DNA of 26,654 nt from the IMG/VR virus record IMGVR_UViG_3300031578_000284, positions 1 to 26,654 of that record, one strand, 5' to 3'. This stretch comes from a virus. The position numbers were made by a program, and so were the translations under genes. The notes beneath the pieces are model-generated. The model was given only the letters and a program-made list of their open reading frames with translations, searched no databases and had not been told where the DNA came from. This document shows positions 7,401-15,029 of this stretch, piece after piece (positions within the stretch are counted from its first letter, which is position 1; the number at the start of each line of letters is the position of its first letter).

Positions 7401-7452
7401 TACCATGATATTATAGTAGTGAGTCATTGTGACTCAAAAAAATATCATGGTA
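7401..7452. repeat. Nested inverted repeat between sheath and tube genes
   Basis: The outer arms taccatgatatt (7401-7412) and aatatcatggta (7441-7452) are a perfect 12-bp inverted repeat. Inside lies a second perfect hairpin, TGAGTCA (7420-7426) TTG TGACTCA (7430-7436). The structure sits between the terminator and the tube ribosome binding site (AAAGGA before ATG 7491). It could be an operator for a dimeric protein, a cruciform, or an mRNA stability element. Confidence 0.75.
7406..7414 (+). promoter_or_regulatory. Putative extended -10 promoter (TGATATTAT) for the tube gene
   Basis: TGA-TATTAT lies inside the left arm of the outer inverted repeat. A transcript start about seven bases downstream would fall at about 7421, which is the first base of the inner GAGTCA hairpin arm. 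The tube mRNA would then begin with a stem-loop. The promoter follows a strong terminator and precedes a major virion gene, so one is expected here. There is no visible -35 box. Confidence 0.4.
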
Positions 7453-7490
7453 ATGGTGATCCGTAACACCAAAAAGAAAAAGGATTTATT

Positions 7491-8054
7491 ATGTCAGGAA
7501 TGAAGCCAGGTTTTATTACCGGCGCCAACGCGAGAATTAAACTGTTTGGAAAGACTCTCGCTTATTGTGCAGATGTTAGTTATAACGTAACCGTTCAAAC
7601 TATTCCAATTGAATCAATTGGTAAATATGAAGTTCATTCAAATGAACCTGTTTCATATTCAGTAGACGGAACCTTTAGTGTTATCCGTTATACAAATAGT
7701 GCAAACACTGCAAAAATCAAAGATGCAAAAGATGGTAAGGGCAATGCACCTAAAAATATTGGTGACAATGACAGTAATGCTCAGAGTCATCTTGATCCAG
7801 GTCAAATTTTAGTATCACAAACTTTTGATTTAGAGATATTTCAAAAGACTGGTGCTGGGCGAGATACTACTGTTCCTACTACAGATCAAAAAGTTGCTAA
7901 ATTAAGAGAGTGTCGCTTGACACGTCGTGGTATGACTTTAAACAAGCGTGGTGTTATCGTTGATAATTACGCATTTGTTGCAATTTATATGGACGATTCA
8001 GATCTTGGTGATAGCAATGCTGTTGGTCCAAGTGGACAAGAAGATCTAGCCTAA
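7491..8054 (+). CDS. Tail tube protein, first of three paralogues (187 aa)
   Basis: AAAGGA lies eight bases before ATG 7491. The position right after the sheath, the small size and a strand-rich sequence (GFITGANARIKLFGKTLAYC, DVSYNVTV, SVDGTFSVIRY) fit a myophage tail tube protein, which polymerises in hexameric rings inside the sheath. The next gene shares its N- and C-terminal motifs: TG.NA.I, KT.AY, D.SY.VTV, IRY, LR.CR and YMDD. It is the shortest and least elaborated of the three and has its own probable promoter, so I take it as the main tube subunit. A loop at residues about 72-100 is glycine/asparagine/aspartate-rich. Confidence 0.8.
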   Translation: MSGMKPGFITGANARIKLFGKTLAYCADVSYNVTVQTIPIESIGKYEVHSNEPVSYSVDGTFSVIRYTNSANTAKIKDAKDGKGNAPKNIGDNDSNAQSHLDPGQILVSQTFDLEIFQKTGAGRDTTVPTTDQKVAKLRECRLTRRGMTLNKRGVIVDNYAFVAIYMDDSDLGDSNAVGPSGQEDLA

Positions 8055-8071
8055 TAACGGGAGTTCGTTAT
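8054..8071 (+). promoter_or_regulatory. Hairpin displaying the ribosome binding site of the second tube gene
   Basis: ATAACG (8054-8059) pairs perfectly with CGTTAT (8066-8071), leaving GGAGTT in the loop. The loop holds the Shine-Dalgarno bases, and the stem contains the first two bases of the ATG at 8070. The stem begins at the last base of the upstream TAA, so a ribosome finishing the first tube gene would open it. This suggests coupled and limited translation of the second gene; that is inference. Confidence 0.5.
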
Positions 8072-8756
8072 GGGTAAGGTACCATTTTTCCTTACTGGTG
8101 GTAACGCCAAAATAATCCTCAACAATAAGACGGTGGCATATGCCACCGACATCTCTTACACGGTGACCGTTAATCACGCGTCACCTCGTGTATTAGGTCG
8201 TTTTGAAGTAGAGACTATTCAACCATTAACTTATGATGTTGAGGGAAGTTTATCAATAATAAGATACGGTCGTGGACTAAATAAGTATCTTAATAAATAC
8301 GCTCCTAAAGATACAGCAGATAAGGGGAATAGTATTGGTAGTTATGGACCACCCGGTATAAACTTAAGTAGTTTGGGTTTGCCAAATGCTAGTGGGCAAT
8401 TTGATGGTGGAGCTGACGAGAACTTTAATCCTGTAAGATTTTTTCAATCTAAAATGTTCAATATTGAAATTCGTCAAAAACTACCCATAATTGCGCCTGG
8501 TTCTGCTGGAACTGGATTTTTAGATCAAGCAAAAGCAGCAGCTAGAGCAGTAGATGATATTCTTCTTAGAAACATAACATCTCCCGGTCCTGGAGAAACA
8601 TCTGTAGTTTTGTTAAGAGATTGTAGGTTTACAAGTTTAAAATTTGATTTAACAAAAACAACTGCAGCTAGACAAACTTATACATTTAAAGCACGATATA
8701 TGGATGATGATACTAACATCTCGGCTAAATCAGGTGTTGGACAGGAATTAAGTTAA
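8070..8756 (+). CDS. Tail tube-like protein, second paralogue (228 aa)
   Basis: The start is ATG 8070 behind GGGAG, 15 bases after the first tube gene. It aligns by eye with that protein at both ends: FLTGGNAKIILNNKTVAYAT / DISYTVTV / FEVE..QPLTYDVEGSLSIIRY, and LRDCRFT...YTFKARYMDDD. Between these it carries a longer, glycine-rich insert at about residues 85-170. In T4 and in contractile injection systems, extra tube-fold proteins form the tube initiator or the ring that joins tube to baseplate or neck. One of those roles is likely here, though mixed tubes are also possible. It overlaps the next gene by one base (TAATG). Confidence 0.65.
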   Translation: MGKVPFFLTGGNAKIILNNKTVAYATDISYTVTVNHASPRVLGRFEVETIQPLTYDVEGSLSIIRYGRGLNKYLNKYAPKDTADKGNSIGSYGPPGINLSSLGLPNASGQFDGGADENFNPVRFFQSKMFNIEIRQKLPIIAPGSAGTGFLDQAKAAARAVDDILLRNITSPGPGETSVVLLRDCRFTSLKFDLTKTTAARQTYTFKARYMDDDTNISAKSGVGQELS

Positions 8757-9388
8757 TGGGTAAAATAGATAATGCTTTTACTAAACAAGGTACTGTAACT
8801 GGTGCAAGTAGTGCATTGACTGAACAACTTTTTAATAGTGCCTTTGGTGCACTATCTCCATTAAATAATTTCGGTAGATATTTAACTGGTTCACGTTGCA
8901 TTATCAAAGTAAATAATAAACTTTTCGGTTTTGCTTTTAAAGCATCTTATAATATAAGCACACTTCAAGAAGAAATTTGGACTATAGACGATTGGACTCC
9001 ATGGGAACTAGCTCCTCAAAGAGTTATGGTTACTGGAACGCTTGGTATGTTTCATATTCCAGGCAAAGGTCCGGCAAAAGAGTTAGTTCAACCAAATGTT
9101 CTCTCTTTTTTACACCATAAGTATATTACGATAGAAATTCGTGACCATATGACTGATCAGGTTATATTCAAAACCAATAAAGCAGTTATAACCAATAAAT
9201 CACAAACCATCGAAGCAGGTACATTATCTACTATAGAGTTACAGTGGAAAGCTGTTGGCTGGTTTGATGAAATGCAACCAAATTTCCCCGTAGGACACGA
9301 TACTTCGGATGGTGGAGTTGAGCAAGTTGGTAAAGGAAACTTTCTTGATAATGCTGTTGGTGCCGCACTTGATTCTTTTGGTTTTTAA
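8756..9388 (+). CDS. Tail tube-like protein, third and most divergent paralogue (210 aa)
   Basis: ATG 8756 overlaps the previous stop (TAATG). After a 45-residue N-terminal extension, the core LTGSRCIIKVNNKLFGFAFK / ASYNIST / PQRVMVTGTLGMFHIP follows the same order of strands as the other two tube-like proteins: a TG start, the I.(L/V)NNK strand, a SYN strand, then a G.(L/F)...(I/H) strand. Similarity beyond that is weak, and the IRY and YMDD motifs are absent. The C-terminus is glycine-rich with a short helix. Likely a specialised ring of the tail tube, for example next to the baseplate or neck. This gene ends the tube cluster; a probable promoter follows. Confidence 0.5.
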   Translation: MGKIDNAFTKQGTVTGASSALTEQLFNSAFGALSPLNNFGRYLTGSRCIIKVNNKLFGFAFKASYNISTLQEEIWTIDDWTPWELAPQRVMVTGTLGMFHIPGKGPAKELVQPNVLSFLHHKYITIEIRDHMTDQVIFKTNKAVITNKSQTIEAGTLSTIELQWKAVGWFDEMQPNFPVGHDTSDGGVEQVGKGNFLDNAVGAALDSFGF

Positions 9389-9416
9389 CTAAAAACTACC
9401 CTTTCAGATAATAGAG

Positions 9417-9422
9417 TATAAT
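9417..9422 (+). promoter_or_regulatory. Putative -10 box for the tail chaperone genes
   Basis: TATAAT sits in the 59-base gap after the third tube-like gene. A start about seven bases downstream falls near 9429, before the AGGAG that serves ATG 9448. It overlaps the in-frame ATG at 9421, which would then lie upstream of the transcript start. There is no TGn extension and no clear -35 box. Confidence 0.35.
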
Positions 9423-9447
9423 GTCCCTACGTAAATTAGGAGATACA

Positions 9448-9840
9448 ATGTACGAAGCACTTCCAAAAAATGAACGCAGCTTTGATTTAGAAGTTGAAGG
9501 CGATGACACAGGCGAGCAGTATAAGGGACAATTTAGAGTTAAATGTCTATTAGATATTGCTGGTAAACATGCTGTAGAGTTAGAAAAAACTAGACTCATG
9601 GCAGATTTCGCTAATCCTTCAGGCGGCTTACGAGCTATAGCAATTGCCTTAGCAAATGTTAGATCTAAAATTATTAGTGGACCAGCTTGGTGGACAGATA
9701 GCAGCGGCGGTTCATCTATATTAGATGAGAACGTTATCTTAGAAATCTATGATCAATGTAACAAGGTTGAAAAGCTGTGGCGAGAAGAACTAAAAAAGAA
9801 GGCGGAAGAAGCTCAGGAATCGAACTCCCAGCAAAGTTAA
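9448..9840 (+). CDS. Tail assembly chaperone, short form (gpG-like, 130 aa)
   Basis: AGGAG lies five to six bases before ATG 9448. The in-frame ATG at 9421 has no ribosome binding site and overlaps the probable -10 box, so it was rejected. The protein is small and acidic in its first third, with a beta region (SFDLEVEGDDTGEQYKGQFR) and a helical C-terminus. It lies just upstream of the tape measure, overlaps a second frame, and contains a slippery heptamer close to its end. That is the standard arrangement of the G / G-T chaperones that coat the tape measure during tail assembly. These proteins vary greatly in sequence, so the assignment rests mainly on arrangement. Confidence 0.75.
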   Translation: MYEALPKNERSFDLEVEGDDTGEQYKGQFRVKCLLDIAGKHAVELEKTRLMADFANPSGGLRAIAIALANVRSKIISGPAWWTDSSGGSSILDENVILEIYDQCNKVEKLWREELKKKAEEAQESNSQQS

Positions 9841-10283
9841 AAAAACTCTCTTTATTTGAACAAATTGAAGAGCTTGCCTATAGAGATGCCCGTTCTACTT
9901 TCGGCGAAAGACAACCTTATATTTTCTTAATGAATTGGTGGTCTATACACTACAATAGACCACTAAAAGATCCCCTATTACAAACCTATACATTAGAAGA
10001 GCTAGCCTATGAATATTATATGGTTAAGCAGGCTCGTTTAGCACACGATGAACAAGCTAAAGCAGATACTGATAGAATAGAAGAGAATAAGATTCAAGCT
10101 GAACTCGACTGGGCAGATGCCATGGAAAAAGAAGAGCGCTTGGAAGAAGAGAGTGCATCCGCTTCTGAAGAACCATATAATCCAATCGTTGATCCTAACA
10201 ATATCGAGTGGATGGAAAAGCATATGGAACTTGAAGAAGAGGAAGAGGGTGGGGATTTGAGTATTGACTTTGGGAATGAATAA
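9448..10283 (+). CDS. Tail assembly chaperone, -1 frameshift fusion (gpGT-like, about 278 aa)
   Basis: The second frame is open from before 9777 to TAA at 10281-10283 and has no credible start of its own. Slippage at 9792-9798 joins 117 residues of the short form to 161 residues of the -1 frame, which begins EGGRSSGIELPAKLKKLSLF. The added part is helical, with YRDARSTFGERQPYIF and LMNWWSIHYNRPLKD near its start, and very acidic at the end (LEEEEEGGD). In lambda and many other tailed phages the fusion's T part binds the tail tube protein while the G part coats the tape measure. The stop overlaps the tape measure start (TAATG). The junction residue assumes simultaneous slippage of both tRNAs. 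Confidence 0.75.
9792..9798 (+). promoter_or_regulatory. -1 ribosomal frameshift site (A AAA AAG)
   Basis: In the frame of the short chaperone the codons are CTA AAA AAG, giving the heptamer A AAA AAG, the same one used by E. coli dnaX. It lies inside the overlap of the two frames, 42 bases before the short form's stop, and the shift needed is exactly -1. A modest downstream hairpin is possible (GCT at 9811-9813 with AGC at 9830-9832, then GGA with TCC inside). Confidence 0.85.
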
Positions 10284-13174
10284 TGGCAGATAATAACGAC
10301 AATTTTAGAAATATACAAAATCGAGTTGAATCTCTTCTTCAAACACGAAACGAGAGAATGAATAAAACCTCCATTACTGAAGGTCGTATTCTTGATCGTC
10401 TAAAAGAAGAACGCAATAAACTAAATGAATCTTTTAAGAAACTTCGTGAAGCAACTAATAAGAGTGCTGAAGCGATGTTTACTGAAGAATTTGAAAATAT
10501 GCAATCTATTTCTGCTAGAGTTGAAGAAATTCAAAAACTAGCAGATCGTGAAAGCCAAGCTCGCCAACGTGGTGCTAAAAAAACCTTCATGCAATCCATG
10601 AGAACTTCACTCGGAATGCGTGAAACTGCATCTGAAATTTATAATATACAACGATTATCTACTACTCAAGCTGGCTCAATACATGCAGCAGAGAATGTCC
10701 CTACCAGAACTCTAGAAGGACGAATTGCTAAAGGTGAGCGCTTAATTGATAAACAAGGACAGCGGATCTTAGATGCTGCAGAAGATATCGATTCGCCCTA
10801 TGGACAAAAACGATTTCAATCAAGAACAGTTGTTCGCGATCAGTTAATACAACAAGTAGCTAGTGATAAAGCTAATTTAGCAATGCAGCAGCGATTGAAA
10901 TTAGATATTAGTAATAGGGTTGTTAATGCTAGAACAATATCTGGACGAATACAATCAGCCCGCGATAAAGAAGATATAGCTACTAATGTTGCTGCGGGGG
11001 GCGGTGGTTCTCAAGCTAACATGAAAGCAGAACTCGATAAGACTTCTGATGAGTTAATTGAAACTTTCAATAAATTAAAAGAAGCATTCGATGGTGGTGA
11101 TAAATCTGTAGATGAATTAGCGAAATCATTCGATCAATTGTCTAAAAAACATGCAATGCAATCAGAAACTTTAAACCAAATGCAACAACAAGGCATGGGT
11201 CAAGGTTTTGCAGAAAAACTCGCCGATACTTTAGATAAGATTGGCGAAGCTGGAATGATGATTCAAGGTGCTGGTCGTGTTGCTGAATATGGGATGGTGA
11301 CATCTACTCTTAGAAAAAGAGAATTAGGTGCTCAGATGGCAAACATGGCCAATGAGCGGTTTACGGATGCATATGCTGCTGGTAAGGGGGATATGACTGC
11401 CCTTAGAAGAGTATCTACTAATCAGTATGATACTGAAATGAAAAAAGCACTAGAATCAGCCGGCTATATGGACAAGGCTAAATTAGCACAACTAACTGGA
11501 TCTGGTTTGCAAACTGGATCTATGGTTGGTGAAACCCTATATGAAGCTGCAGCTATAGGTGGTGTAGCTAGCGCTTTTACAAGTCCAGTTGGCGGATTCA
11601 CTGCAGCCTATCTATCTGCATCTGAAGAACTAGCTGCAGCCACTCCTATGATGGAATCAACTGCACGACAGGGAATAGACTATTTTAAACAGATTCCACA
11701 AACTGAAACATTAATTCAAAGAAAAGCTATAGAACGACAAGTAGATGTAGCAACAAACTTTATTCAAGATACATCTAGCCAAAAAACATTTGACTACATG
11801 AAAGCACTTGGTTATTCAACTAGAGGATTAGGATCGGGTCGAGGCGGTGTTCAGGACAGTTTTGCTGATTCAAAAAACATATTTGGATTAGCAGGAGTCG
11901 GCGTTGGTATGGACGATATTCCTGGAATAATTGATAATGCAAAAAATGCATTAGGTGCAGAATTTCGTGGTGAAGGTGCATTTGCAGATACTAAGAGAGC
12001 AGGCACATTAGCTAGAGCTGGAATACTTGATTCTCCAGATCAAATGTTTGGATTACGTGGACAACTTTCTGGTGTTGGCGGCAAGCAAGGAGATTTAGAA
12101 ACAATCTTAAGACAAGCCGTTGCTCAAGGCATGGATTCTTCTAAAAACATAGCACAAATGGTAGATGGAGTTACATCTCTATCTCAAAAATCTGCTGCTA
12201 TGGGTATCAATGTAGTTGATGGTGCCAGTGGTGTTATGGGGCGAATGTTTCAAGGATTGAAGGGTACTGATATTTCTGAAAATATGCGTGCCGATGTAGT
12301 TAATAACGCTGCCAATCTTGTCAATAATGCTTTTACAAATAAAGGACTGACAATAGGTACAGTGGTTGAACAAGCTAAGATGAAAGAAGCTTTTCCAAAT
12401 GCTACTGCAATGGAAGCTGAAATAATGAGAGGTTTGACTCCTGCAGAACTTGAAGCATATAAAAGGAATCCTGCATTAGCTAGAAAAAGAGGTTTAGAAG
12501 ATCTCTTACCAAATGAAGCAGCTGTAGATAGGTTGATAGGTGCTTCATCTGCAGGCGCTATGGCTGATATCACTATGGGTGGAACCCTGGATATACAGGG
12601 CGATAGAGCATACCAGAAAAAAATAAGAGGAGAGAAACTAACTTCTGATGAAGCTCGTCGCGCTGATAAGTATATCAGACAAGTTGGTGGACTACATAAT
12701 GTTCGTGGTGAAACCATGGAGAATATGTTTGAGTTTGGTAAGAATGTTACAGAAAAACATATTGATACTAATCTAGATGGTACACCTAGAGCTACTGAAG
12801 CTTTTAATCAAGCTAGTGCTACAGTAGATGCGCAATTATTTAGTAGCAGTGTCAGTAAGTTTGAATCTACTATAGCAGGTTTTAATGCAGTTGGAGAGAA
12901 ATTAATAACTATAGCCAATACATTAGACCCAACACGACTACAAGATGAAACAAAAAGGGCTGTTGATGAGCATGGAATTCCAACTCAACAATCAGGTGCT
13001 GATTTCGATAAATTCCATAATAGTATTACGGGGTTTACTGCAAGCATGAATAATCTAGTGACTCATATAGGTGAAATCTTAGGGAAATATGGTAAGAGCG
13101 GTTATGGACAAACTCCTGGGTCAGGTGTTCTACATCATCCTAATCCAAACCAAAGGAGAGGTCGTGACTATTAA
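10283..13174 (+). CDS. Tape measure protein (963 aa)
   Basis: ATG 10283 overlaps the chaperone stop (TAATG). It follows the frameshifted chaperones directly, is long, and is mostly helical. Residues 1-330 are rich in E, K, Q and R with coiled-coil character. Residues about 330-450 are richer in alanine, glycine and methionine, with a hydrophobic patch (EAAAIGGVASAFTSPVGGF). The C-terminal third contains glycine-rich helical segments. These proteins set tail length at about 1.5 angstrom per residue, which would give at most about 145 nm. They occupy the tube and leave first on infection. No peptidase or lysozyme motif was recognised. It overlaps the hub gene by 11 bases. Confidence 0.85.
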   Translation: MADNNDNFRNIQNRVESLLQTRNERMNKTSITEGRILDRLKEERNKLNESFKKLREATNKSAEAMFTEEFENMQSISARVEEIQKLADRESQARQRGAKKTFMQSMRTSLGMRETASEIYNIQRLSTTQAGSIHAAENVPTRTLEGRIAKGERLIDKQGQRILDAAEDIDSPYGQKRFQSRTVVRDQLIQQVASDKANLAMQQRLKLDISNRVVNARTISGRIQSARDKEDIATNVAAGGGGSQANMKAELDKTSDELIETFNKLKEAFDGGDKSVDELAKSFDQLSKKHAMQSETLNQMQQQGMGQGFAEKLADTLDKIGEAGMMIQGAGRVAEYGMVTSTLRKRELGAQMANMANERFTDAYAAGKGDMTALRRVSTNQYDTEMKKALESAGYMDKAKLAQLTGSGLQTGSMVGETLYEAAAIGGVASAFTSPVGGFTAAYLSASEELAAATPMMESTARQGIDYFKQIPQTETLIQRKAIERQVDVATNFIQDTSSQKTFDYMKALGYSTRGLGSGRGGVQDSFADSKNIFGLAGVGVGMDDIPGIIDNAKNALGAEFRGEGAFADTKRAGTLARAGILDSPDQMFGLRGQLSGVGGKQGDLETILRQAVAQGMDSSKNIAQMVDGVTSLSQKSAAMGINVVDGASGVMGRMFQGLKGTDISENMRADVVNNAANLVNNAFTNKGLTIGTVVEQAKMKEAFPNATAMEAEIMRGLTPAELEAYKRNPALARKRGLEDLLPNEAAVDRLIGASSAGAMADITMGGTLDIQGDRAYQKKIRGEKLTSDEARRADKYIRQVGGLHNVRGETMENMFEFGKNVTEKHIDTNLDGTPRATEAFNQASATVDAQLFSSSVSKFESTIAGFNAVGEKLITIANTLDPTRLQDETKRAVDEHGIPTQQSGADFDKFHNSITGFTASMNNLVTHIGEILGKYGKSGYGQTPGSGVLHHPNPNQRRGRDY

Positions 13175-15029
13175 TCATAGGATAGTCAATCCGGGAGCTG
13201 CCCTTATTATTTGGAACTATAATGAGAGATTGAGTGCTGCAGATAGTAATGCTGCAACTATTAATAAAATAGATGAAGTTATTTTAAACACTGTATCTTT
13301 GATAAGCATGGCTACTAGTAAATCTAAATCTACACCTGCTGGATCTTTCGAATGTAGGCTGGCACCGACTGTAAATTGGACAGCGAGAATAACTCCTGGA
13401 AGTTGGTGTGCTATTCTTATGTCACAAGATCCGCTTACAGCCATTGATAAACATAATGTTGGTAAGGCAGATTCTCGTACACTTAAAATGATTGGACGAA
13501 TTGATGCAGTCCATCAAACAGTAGATGTTAATCAAGAAACAGGGGCTAGGTCGACTGCCTATATTGTTACTGGTAGAGATTGGGGTAGTGTATTTGATAC
13601 ACAACTATATATAGATCCAATTACTAGAAATAATAGTCAAGATTCTCTAGGTCCATTGGGTCATTCTCAGCGTATATTAGCTGACAATATGTTTCTTGAA
13701 TGGGCTGGTGATAAAAAGTTACCATCTAGTTCAGAAATAGTAGATGCTATTATAAATGTATGGGGATCACCTATTTCAGATTTATCAAAAGCATTAAATA
13801 ATGCTGTTAGTAATTCTAATTCAAAATATAAAACGAATAGTTCAAATCCACAAAAATTAAGCGGTGCTTTACAATTATCATCTGAAGCACAATTTAAACT
13901 TCCAAAAGAAGTTGCTAATTATATGCAGGGTTCATCAGGTGGAGCTTCTGTAAATTTTGCTGAAATCATAGATAGACAACATGGGGTATTAGTTAAGCAA
14001 GATACTTACGGTGGTGATCCAGAAGAAGCTCATGGGTATCCAGACCCAGCATCACTATATGGTATGCATAGTTTTTGGCAGGTACTAGTAGACAATTCCA
14101 ATCCTATCCTTTATGAAATGTTTCCAGATATACGTTGGACTGGCGATAAACCTAAATTCACACTATACCATCGCATACGACCATTTGTTAATAGAGCGGC
14201 AAGTGATATTGCTTCAGGAAGTGTGTCAGAGCTGGTATCTCCTTTTAAATATGTACGACAAATTGATATTCCATTAAACGATGTGTTAACTATTAGTTCA
14301 GGCACAAATTGGCGAGATAAGATTAATTTTATTGAACTTCGTCCACAACCACAATTAGTACCAGAACTTTTTCAAGCTGAAGCTAAATTAGAAAGTCAGA
14401 TAATTGATAAACCTGCATATGAACGCGAAGGTTTCAAACCAATGATTCAAGAAGTGTACTACATGCCATATAACGATAAAACACCTGTAGTACTTGCTGC
14501 TATGAAGTGGCGTCATTTAATGAGAGAATGGTACTTCAATACACATATTATGCTGAGTGGTTCTATTAACTTTATTGGACAGGATAAGTATATACAGGTT
14601 GGGGATAATATTAAAATAGATGCTTCTATACTAGGTGAGGGAAAGTTAAGTTCTAGACATGCTAGTGCAACTACTACCACTTACCTATTGGCGCATGTAG
14701 AAGCTATACGTAATAACTTTAGTGTTGATCCTGAGAGTGGTGCGCGTACCTTTATAACTACTGTTAGTTTTGTTAGAGGTGTTATAACTGATGCTAAGGG
14801 AAATCTCATTGGGGCTGGTGGAGGTGGTTCGTCTTTACCAGCAGGTTTACCAAGTGTAGAAACACTAGTTCAGACACACGATACTTTAAGTGATTCACCA
14901 GCTAACACACCGGATGGTGCACTTGATGCACAGGCAAATAAAGCTGCACCTGTTGATAAAAAGAATAGTAATGTATTTGGTACTTCAAATGAAAAAGATC
15001 CAGATATTCAAAAATTGAAGGGTAGCTAA
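13164..15029 (+). CDS. Baseplate hub protein (gp27 / gpD-like, 621 aa)
   Basis: The start is GTG 13164 behind AGGAG, inside the end of the tape measure gene. An ATG at 13089 in the same frame lies deep in that gene and lacks a ribosome binding site. After an N-terminal strand region, residues about 55-155 contain FECRLAPTVNWTARITPGSW, then IGRIDAVHQ, then TAYIVTGRDWGSVFDTQLYI. This is the pattern of the first beta-barrel of baseplate hub proteins (T4 gp27, Mu gp44, P2 gpD). The C-terminal part has a SGSINFIGQDKYIQVGDNIK stretch, also hub-like, before a glycine-rich linker and a disordered tail. The hub forms the trimer at the baseplate centre that holds the spike, which is encoded next with a TAATG overlap. 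Confidence 0.75.
   Translation: MTINHRIVNPGAALIIWNYNERLSAADSNAATINKIDEVILNTVSLISMATSKSKSTPAGSFECRLAPTVNWTARITPGSWCAILMSQDPLTAIDKHNVGKADSRTLKMIGRIDAVHQTVDVNQETGARSTAYIVTGRDWGSVFDTQLYIDPITRNNSQDSLGPLGHSQRILADNMFLEWAGDKKLPSSSEIVDAIINVWGSPISDLSKALNNAVSNSNSKYKTNSSNPQKLSGALQLSSEAQFKLPKEVANYMQGSSGGASVNFAEIIDRQHGVLVKQDTYGGDPEEAHGYPDPASLYGMHSFWQVLVDNSNPILYEMFPDIRWTGDKPKFTLYHRIRPFVNRAASDIASGSVSELVSPFKYVRQIDIPLNDVLTISSGTNWRDKINFIELRPQPQLVPELFQAEAKLESQIIDKPAYEREGFKPMIQEVYYMPYNDKTPVVLAAMKWRHLMREWYFNTHIMLSGSINFIGQDKYIQVGDNIKIDASILGEGKLSSRHASATTTTYLLAHVEAIRNNFSVDPESGARTFITTVSFVRGVITDAKGNLIGAGGGGSSLPAGLPSVETLVQTHDTLSDSPANTPDGALDAQANKAAPVDKKNSNVFGTSNEKDPDIQKLKGS

Noticed and set aside
7447-7503. 18-codon upstream frame (MVMVIRNTKKKKDLLCQE) overlapping the tube start
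   Set aside because: It has no ribosome binding site, and its ATG is part of the right arm of the inverted repeat; the tube ATG 7491 is well served.
9421-9447. Upstream ATG for the tail chaperone
   Set aside because: It has no ribosome binding site and overlaps a probable -10 box; ATG 9448 has AGGAG at good spacing.
9777-10283. Independent gene starting at GTG 9777
   Set aside because: There is no ribosome binding site and the start lies deep in the previous gene; the slippery heptamer explains expression of this frame better.
12250-12717. 155-aa leftward reading frame
   Set aside because: It lies opposite the tape measure gene, has no ribosome binding site, and is an antisense shadow of alanine/glycine-rich coding sequence.
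13089-13163. Upstream start for the hub gene
   Set aside because: It lies inside the tape measure coding sequence without a ribosome binding site; GTG 13164 has AGGAG directly upstream.
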